Source: Orobanche coerulescens
Taxonomy: Eukaryota > Streptophyta > Magnoliopsida > Lamiales > Orobanchaceae
Direction of reading: 5' to 3'
Assembly (NCBI GenBank): GCA_033398695.1
Contig: CM065803.1
Span: 44,941,501 to 45,005,500 of the forward strand
Length of the DNA: 64,000 bases
The position numbers were made by a program, and so were the translations under genes. Shown one piece after another: positions 42,102-53,224 of this stretch. Within the stretch, counting starts at the first letter, position 1. Every line of letters starts with the position of its first letter. The notes beneath the pieces are model-generated. The model ran no database searches and had not been told where the DNA came from. It saw nothing but the letters and a program-made list of their open reading frames with translations.

Positions 42102-42632
42102 TGTAATACCCGAATTTTCAGTATAAATTTTTCGCGTTATTTTATCTAAGATATACTGTATAGTTTGGTATCTATATAGTATGGATAAAATAAATTGAGG
42201 ACCAAGACAGTTATATTGTGTAATTGACGTTTTGATTGACAGTTATATTGAGGATTTGTTGTATGAGGTTGAACTGATTTGGATATCAGGTATATCGTAT
42301 GAGAATATTTTTTGAGATGAGTATATGTGTATTCAGTATGCCGTATGTTCGTATCCAGTATATCGAGACGTCGGACAGGAACCAGTTGGATTTTGGCTAA
42401 GTATAGAGCCCTTAACGTACGCTAAGTTTAAGGACTTACGTACGCTAAATTATACGCTTTACGTACGTTATGCATAAGGCATTACGTACGTAACAAGAGG
42501 AATCAGACTTGTAATCGGACGGCGCGGATGTGGACAGGTGAGTCAACGGATGGAGTTACGTAAGCTATACTGGGTGTATTACATACGTAATACGAGTATT
42601 ATACTGTAGCAAGTCAATGTACGTATTACGTA
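42102..42632 (+). repeat. A 3' LTR, first part
   Basis: TGTAATACCCGAATTTTCAG start, closely matching 24458-25013 except for about 40 bp missing near 42519. Cut by TG3 after ACGTA. Confidence 0.9.
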
Positions 42633-43562
42633 TGTTGTTTCGAGAATTATACGTCTCAACAGGCGATCGCCTCAGAGACCGGGCGACCGAGCCAGAGTCC
42701 AGCAGCCAAGGCGGATCAGCCGACCGAAGGTCCCAGGACAAGTCCCGGTGCCGAGCGATCGACATCTAAGGCGATCGTCTCTCGGTACTTGGCGATCGAC
42801 CCCTGGTGACCGACCAAATGACGACCGCGTCATGCCACACGAAGTCGTCGCCCATCCGATCGGCAAAGGCCTAAGCTTGGGACAGAACCCACATGCAGAT
42901 CCGGAAAAGACGCCGCTGCACATGGGTCGTTGACCACAGCCTGTCAGCATCTTTCCACCAACCGACAGATCCGCCGAAAGTTGTACAGTGGGACCGCTCG
43001 TGACAGCAACTCAGGACGCGTGCCGGCTCCTCATTGGACCGCACAGCTGGCTGCCAGCAGCAGCCGCGGACTTCAGGCAGACAGCCCATGTGATGTAAAG
43101 ACGATCGCCCCTTTATTATATTACATAAAAGGCGATCGCCCGCCAGGAAACAGGAGATCCCAGCTCCTATAAATAGAAGGCTGCCTACACTTGGACCTGG
43201 GGCTGGTTTTTTCTCGGCTTTCAAGCAGAAACTACTCTCTGTCTCTCTCGGATTTAGTTCACAACTTGGCTTTCTTACTCTTGGCAACAGCTATCTCTCG
43301 GCTTAGCAAGAACACGCAAAAGCTTCGCTCAAGAGTTTGATAAATAGGATCGTTTACACTCACTGTAATCGCATTCTTACATTAATACTTGTATCCCCGA
43401 ATATTTGTATTAATAACATCTCGCGAGAGCATTCAAGCCCGGGCCTAACAAACCCGACAAATCTTGTGTATTCACACCCCCACGGAAGTGCTCCCGCAAC
43501 CTTGTTTGTTGTCCATCCATTCCAGCAATATTCATCTCCAGATAATATTTCGGGCAACAACA
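42633..43562 (+). repeat. TG3 5' LTR (930 bp)
   Basis: TGTTGTTTCGAG...GGGCAACAACA. TATA box CCTATAAATAGAAGG at about 43167-43181, preceded by two GCGATCGCCC-type palindromes flanking TTATTATATTA (43101-43145). TCTCGCGAGA at about 43420. Confidence 0.9.
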
Positions 43563-43580
43563 ATTGGCGCTAGAAGAAGG
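43563..43580 (+). other. TG3 primer-binding site
   Basis: TTGGCGCTAGAAGAAGGGG next to the LTR end, as in TG1. Confidence 0.7.
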
Positions 43581-43685
43581 GGTACCTCAATTTCCATTCC
43601 TACCATCTCGAAGAACACTCACTGTTCTCCGGGTCATATACCTGAAGAAACACTCACTGTTCTTCAGAGAAAAGCTTTCAGAATC

Positions 43686-45039
43686 ATGACTTCTGCCTCT
43701 GCATCGAAGAAAGCCGTTGGCCGATCTGCCAGACGCCTCTTTCCGTCTCAATCCGAGCCATATCCTATGGCGGAGGGTAGCCGCCGCGGTACGAGACTCT
43801 CGATCCCAACCCCGAGGGACGGCCTAAGCCTCTCGCTCGATCGGTTCCAAACCGCGGAACAGATCGAGGAGGCCATGGCCATCCTACAGGAGCGACGGAG
43901 AGCTTTCGACGCGCCGCCCGCTATAACCCCCTCGGCCATCTGTCGCGTGAGCAAACGGAAGTTCAAGGGGCTACTGACCGAGCGATCGCCAGGAGGCTCC
44001 CATTCGCAAGGAGAGGCGCTCGCAAGCTGGGGCACCTCTATTTTCAGCCGCCTAGGCAGCGACCCATCATGGCGACCGGGACAGTCCGGCCCAAGCCACG
44101 AGACAACGGAGTCCGAGTCCATCACTAGGAGTTCGGTGTATCCGACTCCCAGAAAGCAGGTCAGCCATCTGGCTCCTCCTCGCCAATGAACCGAGGTCGG
44201 CGACCGCAGAGTCAGGAGATCGGTACACGATCGCCTCGTCTCCCGCTCCGTAAGCCGAACCACGAGCGACCATGCTACAGCGATGGCCGCGATGCAACGC
44301 CATCTCGACGACATGAAGGTGCTCCTGGAAACCGGGGCAGGCGCCAATAGCAGGATCGCCGGACCGAGCGAGCCTCTCGCGATCCACATCGAGCTCGCTC
44401 CCGTGCAGCGCAGGATCGCTCCTCCCAAAACACCTCTGTACGAGGGGAGGTCGGACCCCGAGACTCACCTGGGCAAGTTCTGAATCTATATGACCAGGTG
44501 TGGGGCATCAGACATGACTAGATGCCGAATGTTCGCACTGACGTTGGACGACCTCGCCCACAGGTGGTACACATCATTGCCGCCGCGATCCATCGAGTCC
44601 TTTGATCAACTGGCGAATAACTTCACAACGTACTTCGCCACCAAGGTCGCTCGACCAGAAGGTCCTCATCGCATGATGCAGATCAGGCAAGGAGAAGAAG
44701 AGTTCGACGCAGACTACATCGGCCGGGTAGATGAGATCATCATCAACGGCGAGCCCGTAAGTGATGAGATTGCCCTCTACTCGGTCCTAGGGGGATTCCA
44801 TGGTCTTTCGCCTATGTTCAGGCATCTTACAAAGGACCTCCCCCCGACCTACGCGATCTTCCACGCCAAAGCCGCAGACTTTCTGGCCAGGCAAAGGTTA
44901 CTTTTCAACCTATGAGCAACACGATCGGCAACCGAACGACGATCACCAGTCTTCCAGCCCGATCGCCATTATCAAGCAACATCACCGAAATCGGAGGACT
45001 CGTACGCCATCCACAGTTCATCATCTAACATGGTGGACT
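43686..45039 (+). pseudogene. gag: TG3 gag, three internal stops
   Basis: Collinear with TG2 gag from the ATG (MTSASASKKAVG). In-frame TGA codons lie at 44187-44189, 44481-44483 and 44913-44915, and the usual terminal stop is lost near 45036. The gag core is still clear (HRWYTSLPPRSIESFDQLAN, MMQIRQGEEEFDADYIGRVD, LGGFHGLSPMFRHLTKDL). No zinc knuckle or protease. Nonfunctional. Confidence 0.85.
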
Positions 45040-45705
45040 ACCGCACGAGATCACCTCCACCGCACAACGTACACCATCGAAGGTCGGCATCTACATGACG
45101 ATCCGAGGTAGAAGAGTGCAGCCATGGTCCTGGTAGTCGATGGAACCGACTGCTTCGGCCATGCAAGGTCCCTTTGGGCCAAGATCGCCCGCCCTTCGTT
45201 TAAATACGAGGTTGGCGTAGTCTGAGGGCCCTCCAAAACTAATCAGTGGACATGATCGCCCGCCCTCAAAGGTTCATCATCTAACATGGTGAACCCGGAC
45301 AATGCGACACGTCACTACCCCCGTCTCAACGTACACCGTCGAGGGTCGCCATCTTCATGGCGGGCCGAGGTGGAAGCAGAGCTAACAAGCCGCAGAAGTG
45401 GAGTTGATTAATCCGACGATGCCCCGCGCAAGGACTCCTCTAGACCAAGACCGCACGCCCTTCGTTTAAATACGAGGCGAGGCGCAGCCTAACAGAGGAC
45501 CCTCACAATAAAATGAGTCACGAGACAAACAATGTCGCTCGCGCATAAGACACGATCATGGAGTCGGTCCATCGATCTCCGCGACTGCGCACGGTTCCTC
45601 AGCGACAAAACAATCAAGTTTCTACGAGGGATCGGCCAAAATTGTTTTTTGCAGGTACAAGGCCGAAGATAGCTAGCCAATTGACCAGATCGCCCAAGTC
45701 CGAAA
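45040..45705 (+). other. TG3 3' tail, first part
   Basis: Tail motif CCCTTCGTTTAAATACGAGG at 45192-45211 and 45458-45477, 266 bp apart. No gene. Interrupted by Copia at CGAAA (45701-45705). The tail resumes at 57969. Confidence 0.65.
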
Positions 45706-46884
45706 TGTTGGGAAAAACAAACACCCTGTATCGAATCAGCTGGGATACCCGATCCCTGTATCGATTGTTATTTGTTATTGAGAAGGTTTTGACATATATG
45801 CCAAATATACAGTAAGGAAACTGTATCGAGGCTTCAAGGCTTTATCCTATATCGAAAACCTGCCTCGAATCAGCATCAGTGAAGCTCGTCAGTACAGCAA
45901 GAAGACTTGTAAAAGATCAAGTATGGAAACTGTCTCGATGCTCTAAATACAGTCATCTTCCATATAGTTCACAAAAGGACAAGAAAGAACACAAGTCAAG
46001 TCCCGTTGAACAAAGAAGTATTTAAATACTCAAGGATAAAGTATTTAAATACTGTCAGTCTTCAGATCTTCAGAATCCCGCGAAATCCAGATCATGTCAT
46101 ATTCCCGTTGAAGGAAATCTTATTCAAACGGACATCTCAACGGATACTTTCTTCAGAGGCTATATATATCCTTGAAGACATTGAAGATCAGTGACTAACC
46201 AACTAGACAACTGAACGAACCCAAGCAACCTAATACTCAAGCTATCAAAGTTATCATCTGAGCAAACATATCTCCAAAGCATACTGCTAGTTAGAACGAA
46301 AGAGATATACAGTGCTCAACATCAAGAACAGCTATCATCAGCTCAAAGATCTTGATATTCAAAGCTGCTGTTCTTACCTGGTTACCTACCTTTTACCTCT
46401 GTGTAAAAACCGAGCTCTGTGTGAACTCAACAAGTTATTCTGACCTGTGTGGGACGAATAAGGACGAAGCTTTGGAACTGTGTGTGAAGAAGCTAGTCAA
46501 GAAGGAAGCTTTAACCAATCTGTGTGAACGGTTGAAAGCGACATTCTTTGTATCAATCTGTGTGAACGATACAAGGATAGGTTTGTTTATAATTACGTAG
46601 TTGTGTACGCAGTAATTATATAATAACCTTTTTACTCCTGTGTGGAGGACTAGTGGACGTAGAGGGGTTTACCTCAAACCACTTAAATTACTGTGTTATT
46701 TACCTTCTGCTTTTACTGTTTGAAATAACTGTGATTTATTAAGTATACACCTAATACGTCGTTGCTGTATCCACGGCAACTAACTGTATCCAAGACTTCC
46801 GCTACGCACTCAGATTTAGATTCCATACAGTTTGTTGTTTAAACGATTTTCCAAACTGTATCCAGTATACTTTAGTGGCCAACA
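45706..46884 (+). repeat. Copia 5' LTR
   Basis: U3 is rich in TGTATCGA words. TATA box GGCTATATATATCC near 46158-46171. The transcribed part contains at least six CTGTGTG words between about 46400 and 46640. The 82-codon frame at 46352-46600 recurs in the other LTR and is not a gene. Confidence 0.9.
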
Positions 46885-46886
46885 AG

Positions 46887-46900
46887 TGGTATCGGAGCGG
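46887..46900 (+). other. Copia primer-binding site
   Basis: TGGTATCGGAGCGG, an initiator-Met tRNA-type primer site with one base changed from TGGTATCAGAGC. Confidence 0.75.
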
Positions 46901-46996
46901 TTGATTCTAAAAAGAATCAGTCGTATTTCTTTTTAACCGAATCAGATTCAAATCACTTATCTTCAAAACAGTTTCTTTCATTCCTATATTATCAGT

Positions 46997-48825
46997 ATGG
47001 ATACTTCTATGATTAACAAAGTCCCTATGTTCTCTATTAACGAATTTGACGACTGGAGAATTAGAATTGAAGCTCATCTTGCAGCAATGCACGAAGAGAT
47101 GATTTTTGTTATACAGGATGGTCCTATCAAGATCATGAAGGTCAATCCGGCCGCAAGGATTGAGGGCCAAGCCCATGCTGAAATGCTCGAGAAAGAACGC
47201 GAGCAATGGACAACCGATGAAAGGAAGCGAGCCAATCTCGACAACGTGGCTAAGAACGCGTTATTTGTCACTCTTGACAAAGGCACGTTCTCAAGGTAAA
47301 GAGCCGCAAAAGCGACGAAGAAATGCAGGATAAACTCAAGTTAATTTGTGAGGGAACTGAGCTCTCAAAAGAAAACAAGATTTCAAAACTTACTCAGCAA
47401 TTTGAATCTTTTGAAATGAAACCAACGGAAACACTTGAGGAACTTGACCTCAGATTTACTGGTATTGTTGGTGAACTTGAAGCGTTGGGCAAGATTTACA
47501 CCCAAAAGGAGAAGAACTTAAAAATTTTCAGATCTCTCCCAGCCCGATGGGACATTAAGACCACAGCTATGCGTGTATCCTGTAATCTTAATGAAATATC
47601 CACTTTTGATCTCTTCTCTGACCTTAAAGCGTTTGAGTATGACATTGACAGAAGAGAGAAAGCTGAAGAATCTCCTTCAAAAGTCACAGCTCTCGCTGCT
47701 GTATCGAACCGTCGACACAGCATGCCTAGCTCGTCGAAGCCCGGTCACAAGAGCGCTGACAGCGACGACGACATCCTGTCACAAGATGAAATGGCGCTTC
47801 TAATGCATAAATTCAAAAAGTTCATCAAACAGTCTGGAAAGACTCCCTACAGGCCCAAACCTATCAACAAGGTAAGTACCGAAACATCATCTGGTGATGC
47901 TAACCTGTGCTATAACTGCAGGAAACCAGGCCATTATGCAAACAAATGTCCTCATCCCAAAGTCCAAAGATTGCCTGAGGCCGAGCAACAAGAGAGAGAT
48001 GAAAGAAGACGTGCTTGGAAAGACAAGCTCAAGGCCCTGATTGGAGAATCAGAAGCCTCCCCCACACCATCAAAATCAGCAGAATGTCTTCAGGTGGTCA
48101 CTGAAAGTGATTCATCTGACGATGAGTTCGATGATAAAGCATACATGTGCTTTATGGCCAAAGATGTTCCAGAAGGTGAAGACAGCGACGATGAGGTAAG
48201 CTCAACCTCAGTTATTCCACCTAATGCATCTCATACTTTCGAAAATATGATGAATGAATTCAAAAACATTCAAAAGGCCCATGAGACTTTAAAAACTGAG
48301 AATATACAGCTTCAATTAACAAATCTAGAGCTGAAAGATGAAAATGACTTGCTGAAAATAAACTATGAAAATATGTCTCTTGATTGTGAAACCAGCAAGG
48401 TCGATTTTGAAAAACTCATGGAGAGCAATCATCAACTTGCTCATGAACTAAATGCAGTTAAAACCCATAATGAGAGCAAGACAAATGATTTGGCTCTACT
48501 ACAAACCAAAATTACAACTCTCGAGAAGCGAGAAACTGAACTTGAGACCATTCTGAAGTCTTTTGAAAAATCGTCCAAAAGAATGGAAGAAATTCTGAGC
48601 ACTGGGCAACATGCTCATGATAAAAGTGGCTTAGGATACAGCTCATGTTCGAATAAAGGTAAAACTAATACTGTGTTCGTCAAGAGTGTGGAACACATTC
48701 CTGAATCAGAAGATACTCCTAGTCCCATAAAGGAACCTGCTTGTGCGAGAAAACCGAAAGCCGCAATTCCGCCCCTCAACTCTACTATTCGAGACAGTGG
48801 AACCATCAACCACTCGAAGGCGTAA
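46997..48825 (+). pseudogene. gag: Copia gag, one frameshift
   Basis: Starts MDTSMINKVPMFSINEFDDW, with the INEFDDWRIRIEAHL pattern of copia Gag N-termini. A one-base loss near 47299 shifts frame. From 47323 the frame is open for 500 codons: a UBN2-type gag core (LRFTGIVGELEALGK, LKIFRSLPARWDIK), then a CCHC zinc knuckle CYNCRKPGHYANKCPHPK near 47907-47960, an acidic segment with ESDSSDDEFDD, and a long coiled-coil-like stretch at about 48240-48600. Coiled coils after the knuckle are common in SIRE Gag. Confidence 0.85.
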
Positions 48826-49650
48826 TCTACGGCATGCTCCACAAGCATATCATCAAAGCCGACAGTCATTCAGAAAGAAGACGGTATCCAACCGCCAAAG
48901 GCCCGCTGTGATACACTCGATGCAGTGCGCCTAGGTATTGGATACGAGGCCCCGTTATCCCTCAAGGCAGATGCGATTCGGTATCAACAACGGCATTGGG
49001 AATCCAGTGGAGACCCGAGAAGACAAGTCATTAGGCCTAAGAAAATGGCTCCACCTCCTAGACGGCACTCATCTGGAATAATAATAATAACCCCGAATTT
49101 TACATGCATAATAATTATCGTGATTATAACAACTACGGATATGCCCCGTAGATACCGCAATCTTGTCCGAGTACATCCTACAATAAACCAATTCTGTCGG
49201 GAAAATCAGGTACCTAAAGGAACTAACATATATGGACCCAAAAATCAAAGGGGACCTAAATCTACCTAATTTCTTTGTTACAGGACATTCTAGAGGAGGA
49301 TACAGGTACTTCGATAGTGGATGCTCGTCACATGATGGAGACAGGAGCAAGCTATCGATTTTGTAGAAGGTCGCGTACGAAAGTTCGCTTCGGTGATAAG
49401 TCTAAAGGAAGAACAAGAGGAAAGGAAACCTACTTGTCGGGAAATTCAAGGTCACCGATGTTGCATATGTTGAAGGCTTACAGTATAATCTACTTAGTAT
49501 TAGCCGATTACGTGATAAACGGTTCTCGGTGAAGTTCTATATAGATCATTGTAGAGTCAAGAACACCCAAACCAAGGAAATTGTGCTTACGAAGCGAGAT
49601 CGGGTAATATGTACATTGCTGACTGGAAGCCTATGAGCTCCTCAATTCCA
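48826..49650 (+). pseudogene. Copia gag-pol junction and protease remnant
   Basis: Frames are scrambled by short deletions. The aspartic protease active site is visible as FDSGCSSH near 49308-49332. It is followed by pieces typical of the stretch before integrase (GKFKVTDVAYVEGLQYNLLS near 49440-49500 across frames). No usable reading frame. Confidence 0.7.
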
Positions 49651-50640
49651 TGTTTTGTTGCCAAAGGCACTGCAGATCTTAGCTGGCTATGGCACAAGAG
49701 GATGTCTCACGTCAACTTCAAGACGATCAACAAGCTTTCAAGACAGGGTATGGTTAGAGGTTTGCCAGATGTGTCATTCAAGAAGGACGGCGTGCGGACC
49801 ATGCCGAAAAGGCAAGCAAATCAAGTCAACCACGAAAAGCAAATCCTACCTTTCAACCCAAAGAGTGTTGGAAATGCTACACATGGATCTCTACGGTCTG
49901 TAGACCCGGTAAGTTTGGGAGGTAAGAAATATTGCATGGTTGTTGTTGATGATTATTCCAGTATGCTTGGACGATCTTTCTTAGCAAGAAGAAGGAAACA
50001 ACATATAGTGCCCAGAGCCCCGAGAAAGTTGCGAGAATGAAAAAGCATCGAGTATCGTGTGCATTCGTTCCGACATAGTCTTGAATTTACTAACCGCTTT
50101 ATAGAGCAATCTGTTCGGAGAATGGAATACAAAGACGAATACTCGGTGCCGTACACCTCAACAAAATGGTGTTGTGGCGAAAGAATAGGACGTTGAAAGA
50201 AGCAACAAGGACAATGATTGCCGCAAGCAAATTGCCACAAGCGTTTGGGGTGAAGCAACCAATACAACGTGCTACACTCAAAACCGCCGTATCGTCAACA
50301 AGCACCACAACAAAGCGACTTACGAGGTATGGAATAACAAAACTCCATCGTTTCGTATTTTCACATTTTGGATGCGGTGTTATGTTTTGAACAATGGGAA
50401 GGACCAACTTAGAACCTTTGATAAAAATCGGATGAAGGAATATTCGTAGGATACTCCTCCGTCGGCAAAGCTTTAGAATCTTTAATAAAAGGAGGTGACG
50501 ATCGAGGAATCGATTCATGTAGTGTTCGACGAACCACACCATGACCCTACAGGAGTAGATGATATCACTCGGGACATTCACCATCTATCTATCTTAGATC
50601 CACCTACACCCATAGAACTGTAGTTGATTTAGAAATCAAC
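49609..50640 (+). pseudogene. Copia integrase remnant
   Basis: The GAG-pre-integrase zinc domain is recognisable (LSWLWHKRMSHVNFKTINKL). The core start appears as MLHMDLYGL / GGKKYCMVVVDDYS in two frames, and fragments with SLEFTNRFIEQ and later NKTPSFRIF-like pieces show repeated short deletions. The catalytic triad cannot be read in one frame. Confidence 0.7.
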
Positions 50641-50959
50641 CCCACATTTGTAAGAATCGATGTGGATGAAGGCGACGTTGTCTGGCAAGCTGTACCCACG
50701 AAACTTTCGATCTGATGCGGGATCTGAACTAGAACCCGACCAAGATGGTTGAGAGATCACCCGCAAGATCGATCATTGGAAACATTAATGCCGGTGTTTC
50801 TACTCGTAGGAGAATACAGTACACAAGGAAATGTACTTTGTGCACAAGAAGAATCTAATCTTTGAAGTCTCACGGTTTCTGAATGGAAATCTCAATCCGA
50901 ACTTAGGAGACTCAATATGTGCACTATCGCCGTATTCTTAGCCCGATCAACTGTTTCGA

Positions 50960-51848
50960 CCATAGACGCTCTTAACAACTCTCATTGGATAACATCTATG
51001 GAAGAAGAGCTTAACGGTTTGAAAGAAACAATGTATGGTATCTTGTACCCAGACCGACACACCAATCGGTTATAGGAACCAAATGGGTATTTCAAACAAA
51101 AAGGATGGAAATGGACTTATCATAAGGAACAAATCCAGACTAGTAGCACAAGGCTATTGTCGGGAAGAAGGAATCGACTATGATGAAACCTTCGCCTGTA
51201 GCGAGACTAGAAGCCATTAGGATATTTTTAGCCTTTGCCGCCCATAAGAGTTTTATCGTATACCAAATGGACGTCAAGAGTGCTTTTCTGAATGGCAAGC
51301 TGAAGGAAGAAGTTTATGTTGAACAACCTCCAGGGTTTGCCAACACAGACGGTATCGATCTAGTTTACAGGCTAAGGAAAGCGCTGTACGGACTTAAACA
51401 AGCCCCTAGAGCCTGGTACGAAACCTTGTCCCAGTATCTAACCAACAACGGATTTGAGAAAGGTGCTGTCGACAAAACCTTGTTCAAGATACAGGAAGGT
51501 GACGACCTTCTAATGGTACAAATCTATGTCGATGATATTATTTTTGGTTCAACTAACCTTGCTCTATGTCAAAGGTTCTCACATCTCATGCAAAGCAAAT
51601 TTGAAATGAGTATGATGGGGGAACTTAGTTATTTCCTAGGTTTGCAGGTAAAGCAGTTGCCTACAGGTATATTCATCAACCAGGAGAAATACAGCAAGGA
51701 GCTTCTCAACAAATTTGGAATGAACAATTCCAAATCTTCGCCAACCCCCATGAGCACTTCCGTGCAAATTAGTGCTGATGAAGCCGGAAAGCCGTTTGAC
51801 CAATCACTCTACAGAAGCTCATCGGTTCGCTCTGTACCTAACGGCTAG
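50960..51848 (+). pseudogene. Copia reverse transcriptase
   Basis: The N-terminal part (about 50960-51180) is shifted (MEEELNGLKETMYG, then [20 protein letters not shown]). From 51180 a 222-codon frame holds [56 protein letters not shown], the catalytic YVDD (51524-51535) in [11 protein letters not shown], and YFLGLQVKQ. It ends prematurely where a SLIGSLLYLT-type stretch should follow. Confidence 0.85.
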
Positions 51849-52463
51849 CAGGCCGATATCGATTCTTTGTTGGAGTGTGTAGATACCAAGTTGCACCTAA
51901 GGAATCACACTTCAATACGGCTAAACGAATCTGAAATACGTTAAAGGAACAGTCGATGCAGGACTGTGGTATCCTAAGGAAGGCGGATTCGATTTAGTTG
52001 GATACGGCGACTCAGATCTCGGAGGTCGCAAGCTAGATAGGAAGAGTACAAGCGGAACTTGTCACTTTCTCGGACCTAGACTCGTATCTTGGTTCGGTAA
52101 GAAGCAATTGGCAAATTCTCTTTCCACGGTGAATCACAAGACTATGTCAGCAGTAGGCGCTGTATGCGAATCCTTTGATGCGGAACAAGCGCCGATTATG
52201 GAATCAATGCTAGAGAGACTCCAATCATGTGTGATAGCACGAGTGCAATTGCAATCACGCACAATCATGTTTTGCACTCGCGCACTAAGCATATCAACAT
52301 GAAGCATCATTTTATCAGAAATCATGTCGAGAACAAGGATGTTCGCCTGGAAAAGGTTCATACAGACATCCAGCTGGCCGACATTTTCACCAAGCCTCTC
52401 AACACAGCAAGATTCAACATGCTCAGAACAGACTGGGGATACTACAATGACTCCTGTAAGTAA
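51849..52463 (+). pseudogene. Copia RNase H
   Basis: Pieces in two or three frames: YGDSDLGGRKLDRKSTSGTC near 52004-52065, then CDSTSAIAITHNHVLHSRTK, HHFIRNHVENKDVRLEKV and TDIQLADIFTKPLNTARFNML from 52227 to the stop at 52461-52463. The end of the domain is well kept; the beginning is eroded. Confidence 0.8.
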
Positions 52464-53224
52464 ATTTCTGCTTTTACTCAACAATTGAGGGGGAATGTCA
52501 GAAGACCCGTGAATACAGATTCAACATTAATTATCTCGTACACTCGAAACATCAATACAAGATCAGAGCGAACGAAGGCATATGAATCCTACGGTGATGT
52601 GTGCAATAATTAAGGGGGAATCTTGTAGGACCCATGAATACAAAGATTAATCCAAATATTGTTTGTATGGAATTCAAAACCTATTAGTACCTTTTTAAGG
52701 GGGAACGTCAGATCGACGCGATAACAAAGACATACTATAGATTTCGATTCAAGATGTAATATAATATTATTTCCTTTTAAAATAAATTTTGTCCACGTGC
52801 CTGCTTTTTATGTCAAACGTCATGTTCATTAAATGCCTTACACGACATCTGACAATCAATCTCAAAAGCCGCGATGTTTTTAAATTGTTTATTATTTTTA
52901 AACCGCCGTTTTAGGCATTTAGGTAATCAACCTATCTCGAAGTGGGACCATTGTATTTGAAAACCTTTTAATGGATTAGCGTACAGTTACACTAAATCCA
53001 TCCCGACCGTCGATTTCAAAACCGGTTCCCATCCCTTAAAATCGACCATTCGTACTGCAAAACCCTATTTCGCCGCCCAAGTATAAAAGGATCAGATTCG
53101 CCATTAGAGACTCTTTACGCTTTCGCAATTACAAGAGATCTCAAGCAAGCGACCTACATATTTTCTCGCATAATCATTGCAAATTTCTAATGTTTTCTTC
53201 CTCCTTCGTTTTAAGAAAACATCC
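52464..53224 (+). other. Copia post-pol spacer with three purine-tract-like repeats
   Basis: AGGGGGAA occurs at about 52488, 52613 and 52702, each after AATT or TTTTTA. The first two are followed within about 20 bases by a shared GACCC.TGAATACA. These resemble the element's real purine tract (AAAAAGGGGGAAAT, 56770-56783). The spacer ends at ATG 53225. No other gene. Confidence 0.6.

Noticed and set aside
46352..46600. 82-codon frame in the Copia LTR, repeated at 57431-57679
   Set aside because: Identical by LTR duplication and full of CTGTGTG repeats; no protein family.
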